A stretch of 64,000 nucleotides of DNA from Methanoregula sp. (lineage in GTDB: Archaea > Halobacteriota > Methanomicrobia > Methanomicrobiales > Methanospirillaceae). Position 1 is the stretch's first letter; each line of letters starts with the position of its first letter. The position numbers were made by a program, and so were the translations under genes. Location of the stretch: the NCBI GenBank assembly GCA_028679075.1, contig JAJRCF010000015.1, forward strand, positions 1 through 64,000. Direction: 5' to 3'. The notes beneath the pieces were generated by a model. It searched no databases and had not been told where the DNA came from. It saw only the letters and a program-made list of their open reading frames with translations. Below, piece by piece: positions 46,285 through 55,217 of this stretch.

Positions 46285-46803
46285 TTACGCCTTTTTCCCC
46301 TTCCCAAACAACTGCTCGGCCGGACAACCCATCTCTCTCTGCTTACAATACCGGCAGGCCAGGTGTCCCCGCACAAGGGCATTGCCCACGAACCCGAGGA
46401 GGAAGAGGACAATGATGAGAATGAGTGTGGTCCAGGAAAATTCCTGTACCAGGAGCAGTATTCCCGCAAGAACCGGAATAATGAACACCAGGAAATCCGG
46501 GACAATATCTTTCCACGTCAGGTTCATATGGCTGAATTTTTCCGGGGTGCCTTTCCTGAAAAACAGGGCACTCAGCCGGCCTTTGCCAAACGCACAGGTC
46601 CTGCCGAAATAGTAACAGTCCACACAATGCCCCGAGAGCAGCCGGAATTCCAGGAGAAGAATAAAAAAAACATACCCGATGACCAGGACGATGCTGAACT
46701 GCAACAGGATTATTGCGCCAATGACGTAGATGAGGAGCGATAATAGATTTGATCCGATGACAATCGCGAGGGGATAATTCTCTTTACCGCCCGGTTCCTG
46801 CAT
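46285..46803 (-). CDS. Four-helix membrane protein with two cysteine clusters
   Basis: A 172-residue membrane protein. Helices lie at ~12-32, ~35-55, ~103-122 and ~125-145. Between helices 2 and 3 is CVDCYYFGRTCAFGKG and at the C-terminus CRYCKQREMGCPA, each holding three cysteines (CxxC...C), which suggests a metal or iron-sulfur site on one membrane face. It is divergent from the PKD protein gene. Possible redox or metal role is inference. Confidence 0.75.
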   Translation of the reverse strand: MQEPGGKENYPLAIVIGSNLLSLLIYVIGAIILLQFSIVLVIGYVFFILLLEFRLLSGHCVDCYYFGRTCAFGKGRLSALFFRKGTPEKFSHMNLTWKDIVPDFLVFIIPVLAGILLLVQEFSWTTLILIIVLFLLGFVGNALVRGHLACRYCKQREMGCPAEQLFGKGKKA

Positions 46804-47134
46804 ACCGGAAATAACGAATTACAAGATAATAAATTCCGTATATTTTCTCTCGCTGGCGTCCAGACTCTTCGGATCCGCGCTGACCCGCCCGGGCACCGTG
46901 ATAAAAAACCTCCCGTGCGCGGACATGTTCACCGGCTCCGACAGAGCCATACCGGAATCACCACCGTGGGGCGCGGAATTTTTCCAGGATGCGGTGAGAA
47001 GAGAACTCTTGTTTTTTTATAGAAGATCATCCATACTGTCCATCATAGATACTAACTGTGGGAATGATATGATTACCGATTACCTGCATCAACATGGAAA
47101 ACATCACTCATCTTCGAAGAAACCGGAGGCCGGC

Positions 47135-48712
47135 ATGCGGCTGAAACGGACAACCGCGAACAGGGTCTGGCCCCTGCTCCTGCTCGTCCTGATGATCGCC
47201 GGCATGGCAACGGTGGTCGGCGCCAGTGTGCCGGCCGCCTCGTTTACCGCGAACCGCACGAGCGGGGAGCAGCCCCTCTCCGTGCAGTTTGTCGATACCT
47301 CGAGCCATACCCCCACCTCGTGGTTCTGGTCGTTTGGTGACGGTTCGTCATCGACAGAGTCGGATCCGGTGCATACCTACACGATTGACGGGGACTATAC
47401 GGTCACGCTCACCGCTACCAATGCTGACGGCAGTGACACCGAGACCAAAGATGATTATATCTCGTGCACAAAGACCCAGTCCGCTCCTGTTGCGGCATTT
47501 ACGTCCTCGATCACATCCGGGATATCGCCGCTGACAGTGAATTTCATGGACTCCTCGGCAAACAGCCCGACCTCGTGGATCTGGTCCTTTGGTGATGGCG
47601 GGACGGCAACGGTGCAGAACCCGTCGCATACGTACACGACAAAAGGCACCTACACGGTCACGATGACCTCCACGAACGCCGGTGGCAGCTCAACGGAGAC
47701 GAAAGTAGGGTACATCAGCGTGACCACAGAATCGGCAGCACCGGATGCATCGTTTACCGCCACGACAACATCGGGATCGATCCCGCTCACCGTGAAGTTC
47801 ATCGATACCTCGGCAAACGGCCCGACCACCTGGCTCTGGTCATTCGGCGACGGGGATTACGACAGCGTACAGAACCCGACCCATATTTACAAAAGGAACG
47901 GGACCTTTACCGTTACCCTGACCGCCTCGAACTCCAAAGGCAGTTCCACGGCTTCAAAACATGAATATATCGAAGCGGAAGACGCCCTGCCGCTCGCATC
48001 CTTTACAGCGGATAACACCTCAGGGCTCGCCCCGCTGGTCGTGCATTTCACCGACACCTCCGAAAACCTCCCGACCTCGTGGAGCTGGTACTTTGGCGAT
48101 GAGGAGAGTTCAACCGTCCAGAACCCGGTCCATGTGTTCAACAACAAGGGGTCCTACACGATCGTCCTGACCGCAAAGAACAGCATGGGGTCCAACTCGA
48201 CGAGCCGGGTAAAGTACATCAACGTTACCGGGCGGGTCGCCCCGGTGGCATCCTTCTCCGTTGACACGTCCAGCGGACCCGGCCCGCTGACCGTGCATTT
48301 TACCGATACCTCGATCAACAGCCCGACCTCATGGCAGTGGTCGTTCGGTGACGGGTTCTCGACCGCAGAGCAGAACCCGGTCCATACGTATGCCAGTGGC
48401 GGCACGTTTACCGTCGTCCTGACGGTCACCAATACCGAGGGAAGCGATACCGAGACTTCAACGGGTCTCATCACGGTCACGGGGACGACGCCCGAACCCA
48501 CCGAGACACCGGTCACTCCTGAGGAAACCCAGACCGCGGCCCCCACAGAAACTCCCGCAGTGAGCACCCCCGCCGGAACCGGTTCCCTGCTTTCTTCCGG
48601 ATTACTGGTCCCGGCCCTGATCGTTATCATCATTGTCGTGGTCATCGCGATCCTCCTCCTCCGGAGAAGGTCCTCGGGAGGTCATTCCGGGTCGAGGGGC
48701 AGGGATCTCTGA
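47135..48712 (+). CDS. Surface protein with five PKD domains
   Basis: A 525-residue exported protein; ATG 47135 has GGAGG about 6 bases before it and opens a normal signal peptide, unlike the far upstream ATG. Five ~80-residue PKD domains follow, each with FGDG (one FGDE) and P(T/V)H(T/V)(Y/F), starting near residues 30, 115, 200, 285 and 370. A Thr/Pro/Glu linker leads to a membrane helix with a basic tail (LLLRRRSSGG). Inserted in the membrane with the PKD rod outside. The gap 46804-47134 upstream holds a TATA-like TTTTTTATAGA near 47009 and no other gene. Confidence 0.85.
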   Translation: MRLKRTTANRVWPLLLLVLMIAGMATVVGASVPAASFTANRTSGEQPLSVQFVDTSSHTPTSWFWSFGDGSSSTESDPVHTYTIDGDYTVTLTATNADGSDTETKDDYISCTKTQSAPVAAFTSSITSGISPLTVNFMDSSANSPTSWIWSFGDGGTATVQNPSHTYTTKGTYTVTMTSTNAGGSSTETKVGYISVTTESAAPDASFTATTTSGSIPLTVKFIDTSANGPTTWLWSFGDGDYDSVQNPTHIYKRNGTFTVTLTASNSKGSSTASKHEYIEAEDALPLASFTADNTSGLAPLVVHFTDTSENLPTSWSWYFGDEESSTVQNPVHVFNNKGSYTIVLTAKNSMGSNSTSRVKYINVTGRVAPVASFSVDTSSGPGPLTVHFTDTSINSPTSWQWSFGDGFSTAEQNPVHTYASGGTFTVVLTVTNTEGSDTETSTGLITVTGTTPEPTETPVTPEETQTAAPTETPAVSTPAGTGSLLSSGLLVPALIVIIIVVVIAILLLRRRSSGGHSGSRGRDL

Positions 48713-48833
48713 TCCGGCTCATCCTTTTTTTGCAGAGCAATTCCCGGTACGATTTTTCTGCCGGCTCCCCGTACGTTAAGACCCGGGACAACGAATTATT
48801 ACAACAAATTCCCTTACGGCAGGGAACAGCACC

Positions 48834-50456
48834 ATGAACCAGGTCTATCTTTTCGGTCACCGCCAGCCCGATACGGACAGCATTGCGTGTGTCATCGGGT
48901 ACGCGGAGCTGCTGAACAATGCCGAGCCCGGGAAATATATCCCGGCCCGGTGCGGCGAGCTGAACCCGGAGTCCCGGTACATGCTCGGACGGTTCGGCCT
49001 CAGCGAGCCGGTCCTCGTTGATTCGGTTGAGCCCAGACTCTCCGACATTGCGTACAAACCGGTCTTCTCTCTCCCGCAGGATGTCCCGACCGTGGACGTT
49101 GCAACCCTGATGGCAAAGGAAGGGATACGGAACGTGGTCATCACCGATGCAGCGGACCGGCCGGTCGGGATGGTGGGGGAACACGCGCTTGCGAATGCCT
49201 ATATCCGGAAGATCCATCTCTCCGAACTGACGGTCACGCCCATCCCGGTCGGGACGCTGGCACGGATCCTGAACGCGGCGGTCGTTGTTGCCGCCCACGA
49301 GACGCTTGAAGGCCGGGTCTATATCTCCATCGACGCCCTGCATGTCACCCTCGCGAAGATGACGAAGAACGATATTGCCGTGGTGGGTGACGATGAACCC
49401 GCCCAGCTGGCCTTCATCTCCGCGGGGATTGCCTGCCTGATCATTGCCGAAGGCGCTCCCGCTGGCGAACGGGTCTCCACGGAGGCAGGGAAACGCGGCG
49501 TCACGCTCCTCTCCACCGACCTCGACGCGTTCGGTGTCGGCAAGATGATCAACCTCTCCCTCCCGGCCCGTGAGGTGATGGAGACCGAGATGCCGGTCCT
49601 CACGTTCGATGACACCCTTGCCCGGGCCCGGAAGGTAGTCTCGGCCTCAAAATTCCGGGCAGCCTGCGTTGTCACGCGGGAAGGCACCATTGCCGGGGTA
49701 CTGACCCGGACAACGCTTCTTGACGATGTGAGGAAACCCGTCATCCTCCTTGACCACAACGAGTCCTCCCAGGCAGTGAACGGGATTGAGGAGGCGGAGG
49801 TGGTCGAGATCATCGACCACCACCGGCTCGGGACCATTACCACGTTAAAACCCATCCGGTTCCTGAACGACCCGGTGGGGTCGACATCGACCATCATTGC
49901 GATGAAATACCTCGAGTCCGGGCAGACCCCCACAAAGGCCGTGGCCGGGGCTCTCCTCTGCGGTATCCTCTCCGACACCCTTTCCCTCCGGATGTCAACG
50001 ACCACCGGGCGCGATACCCGGGCCGTTGAGTTCCTCGCGAAGGTTGCCGGTGTGAACCCCGAAGAGCTGGGAAAAGACCTGCTGGAGCAGGGCATGGACC
50101 TCTCGGGCGCAATGCTTGAAACCATCCTTGCCCGGGACACAAAAGCGTTTGACCTGTCCGGCAGGAACGTGCTCATCTCGCAGGTCATGGTCCCGTCATT
50201 TGCGTGGAACCATGAACGGGCGGGAGAGATACAGGCTGAGCTCGTTAAGATGAAGGCAAAGACCGGCGCGGACCTGGTCCTTGTCCTGTTCACCAGCGTG
50301 CTTGATAATTCCAGCGATTGTTACGGTGAAGCGGATGCGGACCTGCTCCACGCGGTCTTCGAAAAAACCCTGCCGGTCCACCTTGACGGCGTCATGTCCC
50401 GGAAGAAGGATTTCCTCCCATGGCTCGGGGCACGGCTCCGCACGATATCCGGATGA
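48834..50456 (+). CDS. ppaC: Manganese-dependent inorganic pyrophosphatase with CBS/DRTGG insert
   Basis: A 540-residue family II (DHH-type) pyrophosphatase that hydrolyses PPi to phosphate. Metal-site motifs: GHRQPDTDSIA at residues 8-18, and IIDHHRLGTI near residue 330. A first CBS domain (~70-125), a DRTGG-like domain (~130-235) and a second CBS domain (~240-310) are inserted; in the known CBS-PPase family these bind adenine nucleotides and regulate activity. All key residues of the DHH and DHHA2 parts seem to be present. Confidence 0.93.
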   Translation: MNQVYLFGHRQPDTDSIACVIGYAELLNNAEPGKYIPARCGELNPESRYMLGRFGLSEPVLVDSVEPRLSDIAYKPVFSLPQDVPTVDVATLMAKEGIRNVVITDAADRPVGMVGEHALANAYIRKIHLSELTVTPIPVGTLARILNAAVVVAAHETLEGRVYISIDALHVTLAKMTKNDIAVVGDDEPAQLAFISAGIACLIIAEGAPAGERVSTEAGKRGVTLLSTDLDAFGVGKMINLSLPAREVMETEMPVLTFDDTLARARKVVSASKFRAACVVTREGTIAGVLTRTTLLDDVRKPVILLDHNESSQAVNGIEEAEVVEIIDHHRLGTITTLKPIRFLNDPVGSTSTIIAMKYLESGQTPTKAVAGALLCGILSDTLSLRMSTTTGRDTRAVEFLAKVAGVNPEELGKDLLEQGMDLSGAMLETILARDTKAFDLSGRNVLISQVMVPSFAWNHERAGEIQAELVKMKAKTGADLVLVLFTSVLDNSSDCYGEADADLLHAVFEKTLPVHLDGVMSRKKDFLPWLGARLRTISG

Positions 50457-50518
50457 ATTCTGGGTGGCGGCCTTCATACATCTCTTTATCGTCTCACCCG
50501 CCAAGTAAGCATCACCCT

Positions 50519-50668
50519 ATGCAAAATACTGTAAAAAAGATAAAAATCATCCGTGACAAGTTGAGCAGGATCGGTATCGGGGAAAAGAACCTTGACGATG
50601 CAACCATTCTCGCATCGTATGGTATCAACCAGAAAGGCAACCTGTGTTCGGTTGCAAAAATCCAGTAA
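50519..50668 (+). CDS. 49-residue small soluble protein
   Basis: MQNTVKKIKIIRDKLSRIGI is followed by GEKNLDDATILASYGINQKG and ends VAKIQ. The ATG lies ~30 bases after TCTTTATCG, which suits a leaderless message. The charge pattern and TATA context support a real small gene. It is followed at once by a T-rich tract (50669-50683) acting as terminator. Confidence 0.55.
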   Translation: MQNTVKKIKIIRDKLSRIGIGEKNLDDATILASYGINQKGNLCSVAKIQ

Positions 50669-50683
50669 TTTTTTTTAAATTTT
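50669..50683 (+). terminator. T-rich terminator
   Basis: TTTTTTTTAAATTTT starts right after the stop of the 49-residue protein gene. Confidence 0.4.
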
Positions 50684-50804
50684 CTCCGGCCAACTGGGCG
50701 GACATGAGATCACCCCGCTTACTCACGCATGTCGTGATGGCGATGGGCGGATTTTTTTACCTTGCAGAGAAATCATGGTACCGCAAATGGTTCCGTAAGG
50801 TGAA

Positions 50805-51359
50805 ATGATGAAGACAACGGCACTCCTCGTTATCACGGTATGCATCCTGCTTATTGCCGGTTGCACGGCTCCGGCATCCGGTCCCGCTACAACAACAACC
50901 CCGGCAGGTACTCCCGCCGGGAACGTGCTCCCCATGAATGCGCACACGACGATTGGGTCCGGCAACAAGACGGTCGAGGTCTATGTCCACAGTTTTGAGC
51001 TCGGCGAGGAGCGGAACGGGACGCGGGATATCACGGTCTATGTTGCTGCCCGCAATACCGGCACCGAGCCCGTTATGATGGTCTGGTTCACCAGACTGAC
51101 GGACAATACCGGGACCTCGCATGGCGGTATCGGCATATCCCACGATGGAAATGGGGCCCGCAGCGGGTGGATCCTGCCGAACACGACTGAAGCGGCACGG
51201 GACTATGTCACCATCACGTCGAACCAGGACCTGCTCCAGCTCTCAAAAGGAGCCGTGCTGGACGTGTATTTCATGGACAAGCCCACGGAAGATACGGTCG
51301 TTTCCAATATCCCGGACTACCATGTCACCTGGATGATTGATCCGGGTGCAATCTTCTGA
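50805..51359 (+). CDS. Lipoprotein with Ig-like domain (DUF4352-like)
   Basis: A 184-residue exported lipoprotein. The lipobox LIAGC is at residues ~18-22, then a Thr/Pro linker and a ~130-residue beta-sandwich (GSGNKTVEVYVHSFELGEE, EPVMMVWFTRLTDNTG, GWILPNTTEAARDY), like DUF4352 domains. Anchored at the outer face of the membrane by lipid. The stop overlaps the region upstream of the zinc-finger gene. Confidence 0.8.
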   Translation: MMKTTALLVITVCILLIAGCTAPASGPATTTTPAGTPAGNVLPMNAHTTIGSGNKTVEVYVHSFELGEERNGTRDITVYVAARNTGTEPVMMVWFTRLTDNTGTSHGGIGISHDGNGARSGWILPNTTEAARDYVTITSNQDLLQLSKGAVLDVYFMDKPTEDTVVSNIPDYHVTWMIDPGAIF

Positions 51360-51465
51360 TTTTTTTTCTACGGATACGACAACACCAAAAGGAGTTCGGG
51401 AGTTTTCCCGCCCAACCTTTTCCCCATCGCAACCTATTTCGTCACCAACCCACGATGCACACGTG

Positions 51466-51738
51466 ATGCGCTGGTGTCATCACTGCGGGAAGATCCTTCT
51501 GGAAGTGCCGTTCACGTGCCAGCGGTGCGGACATATCTTCTGCTTTGACCATTTCGTGCCGGAGAACCATCACTGCTCACGGCTCCACCAGTACAACCAT
51601 AAGCCTCACCTCAAGGTCTGCCGGAACTGCGGGCGCGAGCTGAAACGCGGAGCGGTCCCCTGTCACCGGTGCGGCAGGCTCCTCTGCGATCACTGCCGGC
51701 TGCCGGAGAACCACGTATGCCGGGATAAAACCGGGTAG
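51466..51738 (+). CDS. Double AN1-like zinc-finger protein
   Basis: A 90-residue cytoplasmic protein with two consecutive zinc fingers. The first is CHHCGKILLE...CQRCGHIFCFDHFVPENHHC and the second CRNCGRELK...CHRCGRLLCDHCRLPENHVC, with eight Cys/His ligands each in the order typical of AN1 fingers. ATG 51466 is preferred to 51337, which would overlap the lipoprotein. In archaea such proteins are common and of uncertain function. Confidence 0.85.
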   Translation: MRWCHHCGKILLEVPFTCQRCGHIFCFDHFVPENHHCSRLHQYNHKPHLKVCRNCGRELKRGAVPCHRCGRLLCDHCRLPENHVCRDKTG

Positions 51739-51796
51739 TCATCCGGTCAATCGCAATTCAATATTATTGTATATTATATGGATTATATACCGGAAC

Positions 51797-52402
51797 ATGT
51801 ACGAGAACCTGATCTTTCCTCTTGTTGTTCTCATCTTCCTTGTTTTTGTCCTTATCATCCCGGTGCTCCTGTACAAGGGCCTGAAGAAGCTTGCAGATCC
51901 TGTGCCGTTCTGGATCGCAGTCGGTCTCGCGGTCGCGACCCTGTTTTTACTGGCGGTACTCCAGCAGACAGGTACGCTGCTTAACCTTGGTGCGATGGCC
52001 GGGACACTTCTCATGTTCGCGCTCATGTTCCTGCTCGTGGCGCTTGCCGTTGTCACCCCGTATTTTTATTTTGAGAGGAAGCGGGACACCGGCATGCCGT
52101 GGCTCATTTTTTCCCTGTTATCCTTCGTCGGGTGTTGCCTGTTCTTTTACACGACCATGGCCGAGTCATTGCACGGAATGCCGCTCCCCCTGTTCAGCTC
52201 CCGGATGCCGGGTTCGGGGTGGTTTCTCGACACGATCATCTCTGCCCTTTCGCTGAATGGACTCGTGTACGCATTCGATTCCCCGGTCTATCTCATCGGT
52301 CTCGCAATTTGTTTGTACCTTGACGTGCTTGTCATCGCCGCGATGTACTATGCAGTCCTGAGTATTGTCCCTCCTTCCGGAGGTCAGCAGAAGAACGGCT
52401 GA
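51797..52402 (+). CDS. Membrane protein, unknown (paralogue of 38742 gene)
   Basis: A 201-residue protein with about five membrane helices. ATG 51797 gives a start matching its paralogue at 38742. Shared positions are VLLYKGLKKLADPVP (residues ~18-32) and the C-terminal LFSSRMPGSGWFLDTIISAL and SPVYLIGLAICLYLDVLVIA. The hydrophilic C-terminus ends SGGQQKNG. No known family. It follows the zinc-finger gene by 58 bases. Confidence 0.75.
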   Translation: MYENLIFPLVVLIFLVFVLIIPVLLYKGLKKLADPVPFWIAVGLAVATLFLLAVLQQTGTLLNLGAMAGTLLMFALMFLLVALAVVTPYFYFERKRDTGMPWLIFSLLSFVGCCLFFYTTMAESLHGMPLPLFSSRMPGSGWFLDTIISALSLNGLVYAFDSPVYLIGLAICLYLDVLVIAAMYYAVLSIVPPSGGQQKNG

Positions 52403-52446
52403 TCCACAAGGCTCCCGGCAAAAAAAGCAATGGACGAAAAACCCGC

Positions 52447-53247
52447 TCACGCTTTTTTATAAAACACCATCTCAGTGCTGTCGAACCGGTCCATCTCGAT
52501 CGTCTTTAACGGGACGTACAGTTCGTAGGTGACCGGCTGGTCGATGGTCAGGGTCCGGTTCATCTTCAGTTGTGCCGTTACTTTTCCTTTGGACCTGACA
52601 CTGATGCCGATATCGTAGTCAGCAGGCCTGCCATTCCGGGGCATGATGGTGGCATCAATCCGGACAAAATTCCATGTCGGTGATGCGGGTACACCGGTAC
52701 ACTGTGCCCCGCCTAACGTATTGGGATCGATATAATTGGTGATCGCGGGATCAACGTCACGTGGATCGGATGCATACTCTCTGGCATTCGCCTTCAGGAA
52801 TAAGATCATCTCGTCAGCAGAGAATGCGGTAAGCGTTGTGTGGGGCTCCACGATCCCGTATCCCGTATCGTTTGCCACCTGCGGGAATGCCATCCTCATG
52901 CCACAGTCAGGAATGTCCGCATTGAAATATCCCTTCGCGAACTGCAGGAGGATGATCTGGGGGTCATCGGCTGCGCTCTCACCGGATGATTTTGGTATCC
53001 ATGTGGCCGTGACCGATGGAGCGAGGGACGGGGTGGTGCCGGCAGGTAACGGTCCGGTGGTTGTTGCAGGTACGGGTGTATCACCGGGAGATGCGACCGG
53101 CAGGGTGACCGTTGTCACTTCAGTCTGTGCCGGTGTCCGGGTTGCCGTGGCTGCACCGCCCGCAGAAGGTAACGATGTACATCCGGCACTGAGTACAAAC
53201 CCGGTGACAAGGATTATGCAGAGAATAATACGGGGGCTCACGATCAT
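52447..53247 (-). CDS. Secreted lipoprotein, unknown domain
   Basis: A 266-residue lipoprotein: signal peptide with lipobox LSAGC at residues ~19-23, a ~60-residue Thr/Pro linker and a C-terminal ~160-residue domain beginning QIILLQFAKGYFNADIPD and containing FLKANAREYASDPRD. The C-terminal domain has mixed alpha/beta character and I do not recognise it. Runs opposite to both neighbours. Confidence 0.78.
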   Translation of the reverse strand: MIVSPRIILCIILVTGFVLSAGCTSLPSAGGAATATRTPAQTEVTTVTLPVASPGDTPVPATTTGPLPAGTTPSLAPSVTATWIPKSSGESAADDPQIILLQFAKGYFNADIPDCGMRMAFPQVANDTGYGIVEPHTTLTAFSADEMILFLKANAREYASDPRDVDPAITNYIDPNTLGGAQCTGVPASPTWNFVRIDATIMPRNGRPADYDIGISVRSKGKVTAQLKMNRTLTIDQPVTYELYVPLKTIEMDRFDSTEMVFYKKA

Positions 53248-53439
53248 GGATCAATGATACCGGCGGGAATATGTTAAACGTGATCGTTTGCAGGTCTGCG
53301 GGAGGAGGTACTCGTGAAAAGAAAATTCCTGTGGTGCTGCTGCTTTTTCGACTGCCTGAAAATATCAATCCTGCCGGATTTTTATAAGATCATGCCTCAC
53401 CGGAAATACGCCGGACAATACGGTAACAGGTGAAACAAG

Positions 53440-54096
53440 ATGGATTTTGGAAACATGATTGGCGACTCCTTTGGCTATACAAAGGATTCAGTAATAGGCA
53501 AATGGATGCAGTGGCTGTTGCTCATCATCGCAACCGTCCTCCTCGCCCTCCCGCTCCTCGGCTACTCGCTCAAGATGCTCCGCGGCGAGAAGCCTGCACC
53601 GGAAGTAAATGACTGGGGCACCCTCTTCATTGACGGTATCAAGTACCTTATCGTCACGCTCATCTGGTGTATCCCGGCGGTAATCGTCCTCCTTTTCACT
53701 ATCGGTGCAGGAGCTGTTGCACTGGTCAGTGAACCTGGAGCAGCGATCGGCGCCATCGGCGGCATGCTCGTTGGATTCCTCATCTTTGCGATCGTTGCGA
53801 TCATCACGGGGCTTCTCGGCACTATCGGCATCATCCGGTTCGCACGGACCGGCAGCATGGGAGAGGCATTCAACTTCAGCGCGATCCTCGAGACCATCGG
53901 CAAGATCGGCTGGGTCAGTTACATCATCGCCGTGATCGTCATAATGATCATCCAGGTCATTTTCTTCGTCATTATCGGGGTCCTGTCAGTGGTCCCCTAC
54001 CTGGATGTCCTTGTAGAACTCATCTTCCTTGCTCCGCTGACCATCTTCGAGTCCCGGTACCTCTGCCTGGTCTACGATGCGGCTGGTACGGCATAA
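53440..54096 (+). CDS. DUF4013-family membrane protein
   Basis: A 218-residue membrane protein with five to six helices, beginning MDFGNMIGDSFGYTKDSVIG, a start seen in DUF4013 proteins of methanogens, and ending FESRYLCLVYDAA. The central segments are Gly/Ile-rich. TATA-like TTTTTATAAGATC lies at 53375 and AGGTGA before the ATG. Function of the family is unknown; it may be a membrane scaffold. Confidence 0.82.
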   Translation: MDFGNMIGDSFGYTKDSVIGKWMQWLLLIIATVLLALPLLGYSLKMLRGEKPAPEVNDWGTLFIDGIKYLIVTLIWCIPAVIVLLFTIGAGAVALVSEPGAAIGAIGGMLVGFLIFAIVAIITGLLGTIGIIRFARTGSMGEAFNFSAILETIGKIGWVSYIIAVIVIMIIQVIFFVIIGVLSVVPYLDVLVELIFLAPLTIFESRYLCLVYDAAGTA

Positions 54097-54191
54097 TACC
54101 AAAACCCTATTCAGTTTTTTTTTAACACCGGCACGGGGGTCCTGAGGAAGTCCTCCTGCCTGTTTTATTTCATGGCCTTACAGCCCCGCTC

Positions 54192-54503
54192 TTATCCGGT
54201 CCTGAACAGGTACATGATCCCGAGATTTGCAATCCCAAGGCCGCAGATCAGGAAAAATTTGAGCCAGGTCCAGTCCTCAAAGAACGGAACCGTGAAGACA
54301 ATAACCAGCAGGACCGCGAGGAGGAGGGTGAGACCTATCACGTACTCCCCGAACCGGGATGGTTTATTCTGCCGGGTTTTTGTCACACAGGACGGTTCTG
54401 TTCCGGAAGATAATGAGCATTTTGACAGGATCGCAGGATTTTCATGAAGGGGTTGCACGGCAGTCCCGCTTTCACGCCCCGCTTGCCTGTGGTTCATTCT
54501 CAT
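54192..54503 (-). CDS. Small two-helix membrane protein
   Basis: A 103-residue protein with a ~45-residue hydrophilic N-terminus and two membrane helices (GEYVIGLTLLLAVLLVIVFT and LKFFLICGLGIANLGIMYLF). The exact start is uncertain (54503, or M3). No family recognised. It is divergent from the 54532 gene with only 28 bases between. Confidence 0.6.
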   Translation of the reverse strand: MRMNHRQAGRESGTAVQPLHENPAILSKCSLSSGTEPSCVTKTRQNKPSRFGEYVIGLTLLLAVLLVIVFTVPFFEDWTWLKFFLICGLGIANLGIMYLFRTG

Positions 54504-54531
54504 GGACTGTCAACGGGGAGGCGGTGATGTG

Positions 54532-54810
54532 ATGCGAAGAACGGAACTGGACCCGCTGATCTTACGGTGGAAGAAGACCCCCCGTGCGCTGAAACTTCAT
54601 GAGCAACCGTACGGGAAGTACCTCACGGACATCCTTGAACGGCGGACCGACGCGGAACTGGCACGCTTCAGCGACCCGGTGGAAGCAGCGGCATTCTTCT
54701 GCCTGCTCGACCTCGTGAGGAGGAGCTGGCCCCCGGGAGAGTTTCCTCGTGGCCACCCGGCCGGCATACCGGGACAGTCCACACTCGAGCCTGGGTATCC
54801 CGTACCGTGA
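54532..54810 (+). CDS. Small soluble protein, unknown
   Basis: A 92-residue Arg/Leu-rich soluble protein (MRRTELDPLILRWKKTPRAL...). GGGGAGG lies 10 bases before the ATG. Its C-terminal end is Pro/Gly-rich and may be variable. No known domain. The gene ends shortly before convergent hisI. Confidence 0.55.
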   Translation: MRRTELDPLILRWKKTPRALKLHEQPYGKYLTDILERRTDAELARFSDPVEAAAFFCLLDLVRRSWPPGEFPRGHPAGIPGQSTLEPGYPVP

Positions 54811-54847
54811 CGGGAACGGAAGCGTCCTTAAAAAAAAGGTGCCGGGT

Positions 54848-55216
54848 TCAGTGCCCGGGCTTCTTGTACACTTTTTCCGGGTCAAAGACTTTTGTCCCGA
54901 TCACGGCACCATCGAGCGTGCGGTAGAAGCAGGTCCGGTATCCCGTGTGGCAGGCAGCGCCGGTCTGCTCTACTTCGTAGACAAGGCAGTCCTCGTCGCA
55001 GTCGGCAAGGACCCTCACCACTTTCTGGAAGTGGCCGCTCTCCTCCCCCTTCTTCCAGAGTTTCTTCCTGCTCCGGCTGTAGTAGTGGGCAAACCCGGTC
55101 TCCTGCGTAAGGCGGACTGCCTCGTTGTTCGCATACTCCATCATCAGTACGTCCCGGCTTGTCGCGTCCTGCACGATAACCGGGATCAGCCCGTCGACAA
55201 ATTTCAGGTTGAGCAT
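54848..55216 (-). CDS. hisI: Phosphoribosyl-AMP cyclohydrolase
   Basis: A 122-residue enzyme of histidine biosynthesis that opens the adenine ring of PR-AMP. Key motifs are [15 protein letters not shown] (residues ~48-62) and [19 protein letters not shown] (~72-90), with metal-binding Asp and Cys residues. The ATG at 55216 follows GGAGG, and the start is 1 base from the stop of the upstream prepilin-peptidase gene, so both share an operon. No hisE domain is fused. Confidence 0.95.
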   Translation of the reverse strand: MLNLKFVDGLIPVIVQDATSRDVLMMEYANNEAVRLTQETGFAHYYSRSRKKLWKKGEESGHFQKVVRVLADCDEDCLVYEVEQTGAACHTGYRTCFYRTLDGAVIGTKVFDPEKVYKKPGH

Positions 55217-55217
55217 A

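Noticed and set aside
46898-47134. N-terminal extension of the PKD protein from an upstream ATG
   Set aside because: It would put 79 hydrophilic residues before a clear signal peptide; the ATG at 47135 has a strong ribosome-binding site.
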